A DNA stretch of 64,000 nucleotides, taken from contig DYIL01000017.1 in the NCBI GenBank assembly GCA_020723665.1, positions 1 through 64,000 of the forward strand. The letters are read 5' to 3'. The DNA is from Methyloversatilis universalis (GTDB lineage Bacteria; Pseudomonadota; Gammaproteobacteria; Methylococcales; Methylococcaceae). Both the position numbers and the translations under genes were made by a program. This document shows, in pieces, positions 1-10,272 of the stretch. Below the pieces are notes generated by a model. It was given only the letters and a program-made list of their open reading frames with translations, did not search any database and was not told the origin of the DNA. The first letter of the stretch is position 1; every line of letters begins with the position of its first letter.

Positions 1-360
1 AAACCTTTAGGAATTCTCCGCACACAACATACGAGGGCTTGTTCAGAGCTTCCTTAAGCTGTCGAGCCGACAGAGTTACCGGGATTTTCATCCTCGAATG
101 GAATAACAAGTCTCTCGCGTCGGGTATAGCCATCTCCTAGCCTCGCTACATCTCGCGCGACACCTCAACTCGGCCATTCGGCACCTGATCGTGGCGGATC
201 GCGCTGGGTATCTGTAAACTGACGCGCCAGGAGGGATGGCGCTCGTTTTGCGCCTTGAACAACAGGAAGCTGGCTGGTTAATAGACGCGATTAACCGGAT
301 GTTTCGACGAACATTTTTTGCGCGGCAGCTTGAGAACCAAGGCGCACAAAAACTAGAGGA

Positions 361-744
361 TTGATTATGAAAAAGGCCGGAATGATCGCTGCGGGATTGC
401 TCGCAGCGATATTTTGGGGCGATGTACTGCTGGATTTTTTTGTCACGGCGGTCGAACTTCTGCTCGAAGCCATCGAACTGGTGACCGAGCACGTTCTCGA
501 GGCTCTACTCGCTCTCACCCCGTATGAAGCCCAGGCGGTCACTGCATGGCTCGGGTTCGGCATCCTGATGGTCGCCCTCTTTTTCGCATTCAAGAGGCTG
601 AGCTTGGTATATCAGCGCGCCAAGTCGGTCTTTCCCGTTTGGTGGCAGGCGCAAAAAGAGCGCGTCCAGGTCAGTTGGCCCGGACTAGCCTGGCAGATTG
701 CGCTGACAGGAATGGTTCTGATGCTCCTGCTCCTTTACCTCTAG
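361..744 (+). CDS. hypothetical membrane protein (127 aa)
   Basis: ORF with ATG and two or three hydrophobic stretches (IAAGLLAAIFWGDVLLDFFV; WLGFGILMVALFFAF; IALTGMVLMLLLLYL). Confidence 0.6.
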   Translation: MIMKKAGMIAAGLLAAIFWGDVLLDFFVTAVELLLEAIELVTEHVLEALLALTPYEAQAVTAWLGFGILMVALFFAFKRLSLVYQRAKSVFPVWWQAQKERVQVSWPGLAWQIALTGMVLMLLLLYL

Positions 745-942
745 GGCGTTTTTATCCCGCCTTTCAGCGCTGCCAAGAAGATCACACGCAGGGACGACCG
801 ACCGGTCTTCCCTGCTACACTTCAAAATGCCCTAGTCGAAGAATCGAACATCGGACTCTCCGGGGCTTTTACTGTCCATAACGAGCACTAGACGAACTGC
901 CAAAGCAATCCGGCTGACCGCGAACGGTCCCTCGCCGCCGCG

Positions 943-2763
943 TCAGGCTCCTGCCGCACGGGTGGCTCTCTTGCGCTCGTGCTCCGAGAGCAGCTTTTTT
1001 CTGAGGCGGATGGATTTCGGCGTCACTTCCACCAGTTCGTCGTCGTCGATGAACTCCAGAGCCTGTTCCAGGCTCAGCTTGATGGGCGGAGTCAAAATGA
1101 TGTTCTCGTCGCTGCCCGCGGCCCGGATGTTGGTCAGCTGCTTGGCTTTGGTGGGGTTCACCACCAGATCGTTGTCGCGGGAATGTATGCCGATGATCAT
1201 GCCCTCGTAGACTTCCGTGCCATGTTCGATGAACAGCCGTCCGCGCTCCTGCAGGTTGAACAGCGCATAGCCCAGCGCCTTGCCCGCCACCATGGAGATC
1301 ATCACGCCGTTGATACGCTGGCCGATTTCGCCCTTCTTGACCGGGCCGTAATGGTCGAAGACGTGGTATAGAAGACCGGTGCCCGAGGTGGCGGTCATGA
1401 ACTCTGTCTGGAAACCGATCAGGCCGCGGGACGGAATCATGTATTCCAGCCGTACCCTGCCCTGCCCATCCGGCATCATGTTCAGAAGATCGCCCTTGCG
1501 CTCGCCGAGTTTCTCCATCACGGCGCCCTGGTTCGCTTCCTCCACCTCGATGGTGACGAATTCATAAGGCTCGCAGAGTTCGCCGTCGATTTCCTTGATG
1601 ATGACTTCGGGACGCGATACCCCGAGTTCGTAGCCCTCACGCCGCATGTTTTCGATCAGAATGGAGAGATGCAGCTCGCCGCGTCCCGAGACTTTGAATT
1701 TGTCCGGGTCCGATGTATCTTCCACGCGCAGGGCGACGTTGTGCAGCAGTTCGCGCTGCAACCGTTCACGAATTTGGCGCGACGTGACGAACTTGCCCTC
1801 CTTGCCCGCAAAGGGCGAGTTGTTGACCTGAAAGGTCATGCTGACCGTGGGCTCGTCCACGGTCAAGGGCGGAAGCGGCTCGACGCAGTCGACGGCGCAA
1901 ACGGTGTCGGAGATTTCCAGAGCATCGATGCCGGTGAAGGCGATGATGTCGCCGGCATTGGCCTCGGGTACCTCCACCCGCTCCAGCCCCTTGAACCCGA
2001 ATACCTGTAGGATACGTGCGTTGCGCTGCCCGCCGTCGCGGCTGACCACGGTCACCGGGGTATTGGTCCTGATCGTTCCGCGCTGAATGCGGCCGATCCC
2101 GATCACGCCGACATAGGAGTTGTAATCCAACTGACTGATCTGCATCCGGAAGCCACCCTCCGCGTCGACCACGGGCGGATGCACCTTGTCGATGATGGTT
2201 TGGAACAAGGGTTCCATGTTGCCTTCCCGGATATCCGGACTGTGACCCGCGTAGCCGTTCAGCGCCGAGGCGTAAACCACCGGGAAATCCAGCTGCTCCT
2301 CGGTCGCGCCGAGTCGGTCGAACAGATCGAAGGTCTGATCCAGTACCCAGTTGGGACGGGCGCCGGGCCGGTCGATCTTGTTGATAACAACGATGGGCTT
2401 CAAACCTAAAGCGAACGCCTTTTGCGTCACGAAACGGGTTTGCGGCATGGGACCGTCCACCGCATCGACCAGCAGCAGCACCGAATCCACCATGGACAAC
2501 ACACGCTCCACTTCGCCACCGAAGTCGGCGTGCCCGGGCGTGTCGACGATATTGATGTGATAGCCATTCCAATCGATGGCGGTATTCTTGGCCAGGATGG
2601 TAATCCCGCGTTCCTTTTCCAGGGCGTTCGAGTCCATCACCCGTTCTTCCACTTTTTCGTGGGCGGCGAACGTGCCGGACTGCTGGAGCAGTTTATCGAC
2701 CAGGGTGGTCTTGCCGTGGTCTACGTGAGCGATGATGGCGATATTGCGTAGTTTTTCGATCAT
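943..2763 (-). CDS. typA: ribosome-dependent GTPase TypA/BipA
   Basis: Translation [30 protein letters not shown]..., GTPase G1-G4 motifs, TypA-type C-terminus. Start trimmed to the MIEKLRN Met. Confidence 0.96.
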   Translation of the reverse strand: MIEKLRNIAIIAHVDHGKTTLVDKLLQQSGTFAAHEKVEERVMDSNALEKERGITILAKNTAIDWNGYHINIVDTPGHADFGGEVERVLSMVDSVLLLVDAVDGPMPQTRFVTQKAFALGLKPIVVINKIDRPGARPNWVLDQTFDLFDRLGATEEQLDFPVVYASALNGYAGHSPDIREGNMEPLFQTIIDKVHPPVVDAEGGFRMQISQLDYNSYVGVIGIGRIQRGTIRTNTPVTVVSRDGGQRNARILQVFGFKGLERVEVPEANAGDIIAFTGIDALEISDTVCAVDCVEPLPPLTVDEPTVSMTFQVNNSPFAGKEGKFVTSRQIRERLQRELLHNVALRVEDTSDPDKFKVSGRGELHLSILIENMRREGYELGVSRPEVIIKEIDGELCEPYEFVTIEVEEANQGAVMEKLGERKGDLLNMMPDGQGRVRLEYMIPSRGLIGFQTEFMTATSGTGLLYHVFDHYGPVKKGEIGQRINGVMISMVAGKALGYALFNLQERGRLFIEHGTEVYEGMIIGIHSRDNDLVVNPTKAKQLTNIRAAGSDENIILTPPIKLSLEQALEFIDDDELVEVTPKSIRLRKKLLSEHERKRATRAAGA

Positions 2764-2987
2764 AAATCGGGAAAAGATGGATAAACGCGCGGGAAGAGCC
2801 AAATAAAACCAATTATTCTACCAGATTCGAGACTCCCTCAGTCTCGAGCGGATGCGCGGTTTTGTCCATGCTGGACGTGCGATCAGAGCGTTTTCATCGC
2901 TGATGTACGCTCAAACAGGAAGCTGCCTTCGGCAGCAAATCGGTTTGAAGCGGGTCTCGCCCCGCCGGCGAGTGACTTTTACAAACC

Positions 2988-3345
2988 ACTTGTGGGCTGT
3001 GCCTCCTGCTGCGCCCACAAGTCCTGGGGTTTGCCCTTCGGGCCAGCCTTTGGCTTGTCCAAACTGACAACGTCCTTCCCTGGACGTTGCCCTTCGGGCG
3101 AACGTTGTTCGTCCCATTCCGCTTCCGGCGGAATGGTCGCTCCCGGCGAATTGGTCTTTTGCTTGCCCAAAAGACAAGTTTGTCAGGAACAAACTTGGAC
3201 GCGCGAAGCGCGCCCGAAGGGTTCGCACCAGGGAGGGTGCGAATCAGCGAAACCGAAGAAAAGGGCCCCCGGATGGCGCGCTGATCCTGCGCGGCGCCGG
3301 CTTACGCCGGGGGCGATCCTTCGCGTGCCCCTTGGGGCGATTCCG
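2988..3345. repeat. dense array of perfect stem-loops (hairpin-rich intergenic element)
   Basis: Consecutive inverted repeats, e.g. ACTTGTGGGC/GCCCACAAGT (2988-2997/3013-3022), AACGTCC/GGACGTT (3069-3075/3082-3088), CCATTCCGC/GCGGAATGG (3114-3122/3128-3136), AAGTTTGT/ACAAACTT (3176-3183/3189-3196), TTCGCACC/GGTGCGAA (3222-3229/3236-3243). Confidence 0.85.
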
Positions 3346-3599
3346 GCTCCGGCCGGCGATGCTCGGGCGCGCCATACGGGACAATTCAGCAACGCCGTAC
3401 ACCTGATTAGAAAATGCTCTATTAGTAACACCGCCATGTTGCAGAATGGAGAGCGATCCCCGGTTTGGAGGGATTTTCCGCAACCGCGGTCTGCCGGTCG
3501 CATGCACGGCAACGTCCGAGTCAGCGATTCGCCTACCGAATGATGGCTCTCTTTATCTCTGAGGGGCGTATCCTATGGAAAATCTGGCTCCCTGCCCGC

Positions 3600-3998
3600 T
3601 CAGCTCTGCTCCCAAGGAAGGCCGTGATAACGCCATCCGCCTACGCTGCTGCGGTGCTTGTGCTCGTCCAGAGGACCTTCGAAACCTTGTTCGATATTCG
3701 TCACATCCGAATAGCCCGCCCCCACAAGCGCCTTGGCAGCTTCTAGCGAGCGCTGTCCGCTGCGGCACAGCACGAGCAGCGGCGTATCGGCATTCGGAAC
3801 GGACTGGCGCACGCGCTCGACGAAATCCGGATCGGGTTTCCAGTCGGGAGCTCTTTTCCACGGAATATTGATCGCGCCGCACGGATGCCCCACGTAGGAA
3901 AACTCCAGGGGATCGCGGACATCCAGGAGCACGGCTTCAGTCTTTTTTTGGAGAACATCCCACGCCTCGGACGGCGCGAGACTTTTTACGGACGACAT
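3600..3998 (-). CDS. rhodanese-like domain protein
   Basis: VLLDVRDPLEFSYVGHPCGAINIPW ... LLVLCRSGQRS (active-site Cys loop CRSGQRS). Confidence 0.9.
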   Translation of the reverse strand: MSSVKSLAPSEAWDVLQKKTEAVLLDVRDPLEFSYVGHPCGAINIPWKRAPDWKPDPDFVERVRQSVPNADTPLLVLCRSGQRSLEAAKALVGAGYSDVTNIEQGFEGPLDEHKHRSSVGGWRYHGLPWEQS

Positions 3999-4049
3999 CG
4001 GGTTCTCTCCTTATGGTTCAAACGGGCCGGACAGGCGTCTCGAAATCCA

Positions 4050-4655
4050 CTATGTCTTCTGGCCTACGAAAAAAGCCTGATTGCGGGAACCACGAACGGT
4101 ATCGCCGATTTGCCCCTCTTCTCGATAAAACACCAGTCTGAGGCTTGAGAACAGGCGCAGCAATTCGTTCGTATCGAGCAGGAAAGCCGGGTTTGTCGGC
4201 CCGACCCCCGCCACCTTTTCCCGCGTGTAAGTCTGGTAGAACAGTAAGCCGCCGGGTTTCAGCGCTTGGCTGACGGCAGGCGCCAGGGACCGCTCCAGAA
4301 AATGGCTGACGACGATGACGTCGCACGATTCCTCCGCCGGCGGGCATTCCACGACGTCCCGGATTTCAGTGCGAAGAGTCACGCCAAGTCGCTGGGCACG
4401 AGCGTTCAACCGGCGGATCGCTTCCGGCGAAATATCCCAGGCATGGGTATTCAGCCCTTGCCGCGCCAAGAACAGCGCGTTTCCCCCAAGCCCGCAGGCC
4501 AACTCCAAGGCAACCCCGGCAGCCGGGAGGAGATGTGCATTGTCCGCGAGGACCGGCGCCGGTTCCGGCATCGCATCGCCCGCTTCGCGGTAGATGCGGT
4601 CCCATTTACCACGAATCTCTGCCCCGCCTTGGTTCATACAAGCGCCCTCGATCAA
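4050..4655 (-). CDS. class I SAM-dependent methyltransferase (TehB-like)
   Basis: ALELACGLGGNALFLARQGLNTHAWDISPEAI motif I and downstream Rossmann methyltransferase pattern. Confidence 0.85.
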   Translation of the reverse strand: MIEGACMNQGGAEIRGKWDRIYREAGDAMPEPAPVLADNAHLLPAAGVALELACGLGGNALFLARQGLNTHAWDISPEAIRRLNARAQRLGVTLRTEIRDVVECPPAEESCDVIVVSHFLERSLAPAVSQALKPGGLLFYQTYTREKVAGVGPTNPAFLLDTNELLRLFSSLRLVFYREEGQIGDTVRGSRNQAFFVGQKT

Positions 4656-6025
4656 AGCGGCGGTTCGGTAGCCTGAAAGATTTGCTCGACCGTGGGAATC
4701 AGTTTCTTATCGAGCAGGAACATGATGACATGATCGCCCTCCTCGATCACCGTGTCGTGGTGAACCTGAATCACCTCGTCGCCCCGGACCAGCGCGCCCA
4801 TAACCACACCCGGCGGAATATTGATCTTGTTGATCGGTATGCCGACCACCTTCGAGCTGCCCCGCTTCCCGTGAGCGACCGCTTCGATCGCTTCCGACGC
4901 GCCGTGCCGCAGCGAATGAACCTGAACGATGTCGCCGCGGCGAACGTAACGCAGCAAAGCGCCAATGGTCGCCTGCTGCGGGGATAGAACCAGATCCACG
5001 AGCGAAGAATCGACGAGATCCGCATAGGCGCTCTTGTTCACCAAGCTGATCACCCGGCGGGCGCCCAGGCGCTTGGCCAACATGGCCGACAAGATATTGG
5101 CTTCGTCGTCATTGGTAATGGCGCAGAAAATGTCGGTGTTCTCGATATTCTCGCTGAGCAGAAGCTCCTTGTCCGAGGCATCGCCCGCCAAGACCACGGT
5201 GTTGCTCAGATCGGCGGCGATCTTCTGGGCTCGCTTATAGTCCTTTTCGATCAGCTTGACCTGATAGCGTCCTTCCAGCGCCTGAGCCACGCGCTTGCCG
5301 ATGTGCCCGCCGCCGGCGAACATCAGTCGCTTGTAAGGTCGTTCGAGCTCCCTGAGTTCGCTCATGACCGCTTTGATCTCCTCGGACGAGGCGGCGAAAA
5401 ATACCTCGTCATCCGCCTGAATGATGGTCTTCCCGTTGGGAATGACCGGCTGACCGTTGCGAAAGATCGCCGTGATGCGCGCATGCACGTTGGGCATGTG
5501 CTGATGAAGCTCGCGAATTTCCCGGCCGACTAGAGGCCCGCCCTGATGAGCCTTGACCGACACCAGCCTGACCCGGCCCTCGGCAAAATCCAGCACCTGC
5601 GAAGCCCCCGGATACTTGAGCAGTCGTTCGATGAACTGGGTGATGATCTGCTCCGGGCTGATGACCACATCGATCGGAATGGTTTCCGGGGAAAAAATTC
5701 CCGGGTAGCTGAAATATTCGATGGCGCGGACCCGGGCGATTTTGCGCGGAATCTTGAACAGAAAGTCGGCCATCAGACAGGCCAGCATATTGGTTTCGTC
5801 ATCGCTCGTCACGGCAATGAGCATATCGGCCTTATCCGCCCCGGCACGCTCCAACACCGTGGGATGCGCCGCATTGCCTTGAACCGTGCCGATGTCGAAT
5901 CGGTCCTGTAAGTCCTTCAATATGGCGGGCTGCGTGTCGACCATGACGATATCGTTCGCCTCGCTGGCCAGACTGGCGAGCACGCTACTTCCGACCTGCC
6001 CGGCGCCTAGGATGATTATTTTCAT
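4652..6025 (-). CDS. trkA: Trk system potassium uptake protein TrkA
   Basis: Two RCK-N domains (MKIIILGAGQVGSSVLASLA; LMFAGGGHIGKRVAQALE) with RCK-C domains. Confidence 0.95.
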   Translation of the reverse strand: MKIIILGAGQVGSSVLASLASEANDIVMVDTQPAILKDLQDRFDIGTVQGNAAHPTVLERAGADKADMLIAVTSDDETNMLACLMADFLFKIPRKIARVRAIEYFSYPGIFSPETIPIDVVISPEQIITQFIERLLKYPGASQVLDFAEGRVRLVSVKAHQGGPLVGREIRELHQHMPNVHARITAIFRNGQPVIPNGKTIIQADDEVFFAASSEEIKAVMSELRELERPYKRLMFAGGGHIGKRVAQALEGRYQVKLIEKDYKRAQKIAADLSNTVVLAGDASDKELLLSENIENTDIFCAITNDDEANILSAMLAKRLGARRVISLVNKSAYADLVDSSLVDLVLSPQQATIGALLRYVRRGDIVQVHSLRHGASEAIEAVAHGKRGSSKVVGIPINKINIPPGVVMGALVRGDEVIQVHHDTVIEEGDHVIMFLLDKKLIPTVEQIFQATEPPL

Positions 6026-6085
6026 TATTGAAAGCGGGAATTAGGGAGACAAAGACGAAAAACGGCAAATACGAGAATGGCAAAG

Positions 6086-7450
6086 CTATCGCTTTTCTCT
6101 GAATTTGATCCCCAGAGAATTGAGCTTCCGGTACAGGTGGGTGCGTTCGAGACCGATGGCATGTGAAAGACGGGCGACGCTGCCGCTGTATTTTTCCAGG
6201 TGATATTCGAGATACGCCTTTTCGAACCGTTCGCGCGCCTCTTTGAGCGGCAGGTCATAAAAATCGGGCTGACCGGCGACTGCGCCGGCATCTCCCAAGG
6301 ACTCGCCCAGCGCGGCTTTCACTTCGTCCAGATAGACCTCGTCCCCGCTCCCGAGGATCAACAGGCGTTGCACCAGGTTCTTGAGCTCGCGAATATTGCC
6401 ATGCCACGGATAATGCCGCAAAAAATTTTGAACCGGCACGGGGAACTTCCGGAAAGGCAGTTTCTCCCGGTTCACGAAATAATCCACATAAAACCGCAAC
6501 AGTTCAGGCACGTCCTCGCTGTGTTCGCGCAAGGGCGGAACCTTGAGCGTAACGACGTTCAAGAGATAATAGAGCTCGCGCCGAAAACGGCCGGCCCGAA
6601 CCTCTTCCTCCAGCGACTTCCGGGTCGATGCGACGATGCGCACGTCCACACTGATCAGTTCGCTCCCGCCCACCCGCGAAAAAGTACTCGACTCCAATGC
6701 GCTGAGGAGGCGCAATTGGGTTTCTTCTTCCATGTCCGCCACTTCGTCCAGGAAGAGCGTTCCGCCGTGTGCCTGTTCCAACAAGCCGTAGTGAATCCGG
6801 CCGTCTTGCACCCGGCCGAAGAATTCCTCCGCGGAGTACTGCGGCGCGATCGTACCAACGCCCACATCCACGAAAGGACCGTCCCGCCGCGGGCTGTTGG
6901 CGTGTAGATAACGCGCCAGGATTTCTTTTCCCGAGCCGGGTTCGCCTACGAACAGCACCCGCGCGTCATGCTGTGCCAAACGCTTGATTTGATCGCGCAA
7001 ACGCTCCATGGCGGCGCTCTTGCCGACCGGTTCGATGGGGACGTCGACGCGCCGCTTCAGCCCGATGTTTTCCCGCTTGAGTCTGGCGTTTTCCAGTGCC
7101 CGGTCTACGGTAACCAGCAGTTTGGCCATAGACAGCGGTTTTTCGAGAAAATCGTAAGCCCCGAGCCGCGTGGCTTCGACCGCCGTCTCGACCGTCGCGT
7201 GGCCGGACATCATGATGACGGGGCACAACTGGTCGTCCCGAAGCCACTCTTTCAGCAAGGTGATCCCGTCCTCGTCCGGCATCCAGATATCCAGCAATAT
7301 CAGGTCCGGCATGCGCTCCGCCCTGTGCTTGCGCGCTGCGCTCGCGTTTTCGGCTACGGCAACCTGATATCCCTCGTCTTCGAGAATTTCCTGAAGCAGT
7401 TGGCGGATGTCCGGCTCGTCGTCCACCACCAGAATGTTTGCTTTGACCAT
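6086..7450 (-). CDS. ntrX: NtrX-type sigma-54-dependent response regulator
   Basis: Receiver domain (ILVVDDEPDIRQLL), AAA+ (GEPGSGKEILARYLH), Fis-type HTH at C-terminus, next to an NtrY-like kinase. Confidence 0.92.
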   Translation of the reverse strand: MVKANILVVDDEPDIRQLLQEILEDEGYQVAVAENASAARKHRAERMPDLILLDIWMPDEDGITLLKEWLRDDQLCPVIMMSGHATVETAVEATRLGAYDFLEKPLSMAKLLVTVDRALENARLKRENIGLKRRVDVPIEPVGKSAAMERLRDQIKRLAQHDARVLFVGEPGSGKEILARYLHANSPRRDGPFVDVGVGTIAPQYSAEEFFGRVQDGRIHYGLLEQAHGGTLFLDEVADMEEETQLRLLSALESSTFSRVGGSELISVDVRIVASTRKSLEEEVRAGRFRRELYYLLNVVTLKVPPLREHSEDVPELLRFYVDYFVNREKLPFRKFPVPVQNFLRHYPWHGNIRELKNLVQRLLILGSGDEVYLDEVKAALGESLGDAGAVAGQPDFYDLPLKEARERFEKAYLEYHLEKYSGSVARLSHAIGLERTHLYRKLNSLGIKFREKR

Positions 7451-7453
7451 CGC

Positions 7454-9667
7454 TTAAACCTCCAACGCCAGACCGCGCACCGCAGTCGATTCGGTAGCTA
7501 TGGGCACTCGTATGAGGAAGCGTGCGCCTTCGCCGCGCCCCGAAACCAGCCGTATGCTTCCGCCATGCTCCTCGACAATCTTCTTCACAATCGCCAATCC
7601 CAATCCGGTGCCTTTGGATTTGGTCGTTACGTAAGGTTCGAAAATCCGGTCGGCCTGCTCGGGCGGAATACCGGGACCCGAGTCGTGCAACTCGATTTCC
7701 ACGTAATGGTGACGGTTTTCTTCGACCAACCGCGTAGTGATGTTCATTTTACCCAACACGCCGGGTGCCATGGCCTCCTGAGCGTTCTTGATCATATTGT
7801 GCAGAACCTGCCGAATTCTAACGGGATCCACGTAAATCGGAGGCACGGCTGGCGCCAAATCGAGTTCGAATTCTAAACCGGATTGGGGCGGGTAAAGCGC
7901 GACCACCTCCTCGATGAGTGTGTCGATATCGATACGCTGCAATTGAATAATGGACGGTTTGGCATATTCCGAGAAGGCATTGACCATGGTCTTCATAGCC
8001 TCGACCTGTTGCACGATCGTCCGGGTGGCGCGGTCCAGCACCTCGGCTTCGGCGGTTTCCAGGTTCTTCGACAGCTTGTGTTTGAGACGCTCGGCCGAAA
8101 GCTGAATCGGCGTCAGAGGATTCTTAATTTCGTGCGCCAGACGCTGGGCCACTTCGCTCCACGCGGCGTGACGCTGAGCCTGGATCAGCGCGGTCACGTC
8201 GTCGAACACCACGACGGCGCCTTGCGATTCGCCGTCCGGACCGAACAGTGGCGTTCCCCGGCACAACAGTTCCTGGCGACCTTTGGGTCCGGCAAAGGGA
8301 ATTTCTTCGCGCCAGACGCTGTTCTCCTTTTCCAGCCGGTTTCCGACGATCTCCAGCAAATCGGCCAGATGTGGCTGAGCTTCCGTCAGCTCGTCGATCG
8401 TCGCGCCGACGCTCTTGTCCAGCTCGGCGTGAAGAATGGCGTTTGCAGCCTGATTGGCGGTCAGAAGCCGCATCGATCCGTCGAAGCTCAACACACCGGA
8501 AGACAGATTAGCCAAAACGGTTTCCAAATAAGCGCGCTGGCGTTCGACCTCCTGCCGGGAATGTTGCGCCTCGTCCCTTGCCTGGGCGATCTTCTGCGTC
8601 ATCGCGTTGAACGACTCCACCAGAAAGCCGAGTTCGTCCTTGCGTCTCACCGGCAAGCGTTTCTCGTAATTGCCTTGAGCCACGGCCCTCGTGCCTTGGG
8701 CGAGATAACGGACCGGCGCGACGATGCGGCGAATGCTGAGAAAGGCCGACCACGTGGCCGCCAGGAGACTCAGGAGAAGCACCAGCGACAGGGTCAGCGA
8801 GAATGTCAGCTTCAAGGACCCGCGCAGAAACGTAAGCTCCTTGTAGTGAACATACGCGTCCTCCACGGTTCTCGCGAGATCGGCTATGCGCAAAGGCACC
8901 GGATAAATGCCTTGCAGGTATTGCGCGTCGTCCCCGGCAACGGCTACAACCGCCCTGATCTGCAGACCGTTGCCGACGTCGGATTCGAGCCCCACGTAGG
9001 ATTTGCCCTGCTTGACCTGCAGCAGAACGCCGGTTTCCGGGAAATCAGGAATGATTCTTCCGGTTTGGCTCCCGATAAAGGCGATGATGCGCCCTTGCTT
9101 GGAAAAAACCGTAAGCTCTCCTTCTTCCGCGTGGCTGCGCAACTCCGCCAAGCGAATCGGCACCAGCCCTTCCGGCGACCTCTCCAAGCCTTCGGCCATT
9201 TGCTCGGTCTGCTTCAAGACGGCGCGCATACGTTCGTCCAAAGCCGCCTGCCCCAATTGCAGAGCGTCCTCCATGGCCTGGTCGATGCGGACGTCGAACC
9301 AGCTGTCGATGCTCTGCTGGAGGAACTGCATGGAGTAATGGAACACGATGGTGGCCGGGGCCAGGCTCAGCAGCGTGAACAAAAACACCATGCGCAGCGT
9401 GAGATTGGAACCGGCCGCCTTGCGCTTCAACTGCTTCAGCAGCCAATAGACGTTGGCGCCCACCAACCCCAAGAGCAGCACCGATCCCAGCGAGTTGATC
9501 AACACCAGCCAGGAATACATTTTTCCGAGCTGGGAGGCGTCCTGGGTCGCCGTGCTCATGAGGTGAAGCGAAGCCAGGAGTGCCGAAAACAGCACCAGGA
9601 TCGTCAGGCTGAGCGGCGGTTTTAATCTGCGACGCGCCATCGGTACCAGGAACTCCCGAGATACCAA
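7454..9667 (-). CDS. ntrY: NtrY-type membrane sensor histidine kinase
   Basis: N-terminal TM segments, HAMP, PAS, H-box LAHEIKNPLTPIQLSAERL, N/G boxes; adjacent to ntrX. Confidence 0.92.
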   Translation of the reverse strand: MVSREFLVPMARRRLKPPLSLTILVLFSALLASLHLMSTATQDASQLGKMYSWLVLINSLGSVLLLGLVGANVYWLLKQLKRKAAGSNLTLRMVFLFTLLSLAPATIVFHYSMQFLQQSIDSWFDVRIDQAMEDALQLGQAALDERMRAVLKQTEQMAEGLERSPEGLVPIRLAELRSHAEEGELTVFSKQGRIIAFIGSQTGRIIPDFPETGVLLQVKQGKSYVGLESDVGNGLQIRAVVAVAGDDAQYLQGIYPVPLRIADLARTVEDAYVHYKELTFLRGSLKLTFSLTLSLVLLLSLLAATWSAFLSIRRIVAPVRYLAQGTRAVAQGNYEKRLPVRRKDELGFLVESFNAMTQKIAQARDEAQHSRQEVERQRAYLETVLANLSSGVLSFDGSMRLLTANQAANAILHAELDKSVGATIDELTEAQPHLADLLEIVGNRLEKENSVWREEIPFAGPKGRQELLCRGTPLFGPDGESQGAVVVFDDVTALIQAQRHAAWSEVAQRLAHEIKNPLTPIQLSAERLKHKLSKNLETAEAEVLDRATRTIVQQVEAMKTMVNAFSEYAKPSIIQLQRIDIDTLIEEVVALYPPQSGLEFELDLAPAVPPIYVDPVRIRQVLHNMIKNAQEAMAPGVLGKMNITTRLVEENRHHYVEIELHDSGPGIPPEQADRIFEPYVTTKSKGTGLGLAIVKKIVEEHGGSIRLVSGRGEGARFLIRVPIATESTAVRGLALEV

Positions 9668-10272
9668 CTTGGAGAAACATAGGCGATCGGACGCAAAGGA
9701 AGCGGCAAGGATTCTATATCGAGATCCACCGACAGGCTCGCGTCGTAGCGATTGCCCTCGACGATGCGATTGCTTGGCAGAGCGAACCAGCCCCGGACCG
9801 CCCCCATGGCTTCCAGCAAGGCGGTCAGGCTCGCGAAGCTCTCCGTGTTTCCACCCTCGTGGATGATCTGAAACGACCTGCCCAGGGGATGATACCGAAT
9901 CCGGAACCTACGGATTTCGCTTAGAATCGTCTCGTCCAGCCAGTAATGACGGTGGCGCTTGATCTTCAGCCGCATGACGAGAGTCAGGGGTACCCCGTGT
10001 CTGAGGGCTTCGAGGGCGGACTCGCTGAAACGGTAGTCGATGTCCGCATTCAAGGTGTAAATTTGCCCGGACGGGACGAACTCGGCGCGCACGACACGGA
10101 ACCCGTAATCCGCGCAAACGGCATCGAAGGCCAACAGTAGGCCGACAAGAAAGCTCCATTGACGCAAACGGCGGAGCACTAGCAGATTTTCGCTATGCGA
10201 GCGTAATAAAAACCGTCCATCCCCTGGTCGCCGGTCAGTATCTGCCGGCCATGGCTTACGGCCTCCCCCCAC
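9622..10272 (-). CDS. DUF4390 domain-containing protein
   Basis: Sequence and position between rsmB and ntrY (YGFRVVRAEFVPSGQIYTLNADIDYRFSESALEALRHGVPLTL) match the usual rsmB-DUF4390-ntrY order. True start is probably internal. Confidence 0.75.
   Translation of the reverse strand: MGGGRKPWPADTDRRPGDGRFLLRSHSENLLVLRRLRQWSFLVGLLLAFDAVCADYGFRVVRAEFVPSGQIYTLNADIDYRFSESALEALRHGVPLTLVMRLKIKRHRHYWLDETILSEIRRFRIRYHPLGRSFQIIHEGGNTESFASLTALLEAMGAVRGWFALPSNRIVEGNRYDASLSVDLDIESLPLPLRPIAYVSPSWYLGSSWYRWRVAD

Noticed and set aside
2911-3512. Several overlapping ORFs at 2.9-3.5 kb as genes
   Set aside because: They lie on both strands over the hairpin array and have no protein-like composition; the palindromes explain the open frames.
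7883-9625. 580-aa plus-strand ORF antisense to ntrY
   Set aside because: Low-complexity His/Gln/Arg-rich translation typical of the antisense of a GC-rich gene; the minus frame is a clear NtrY.
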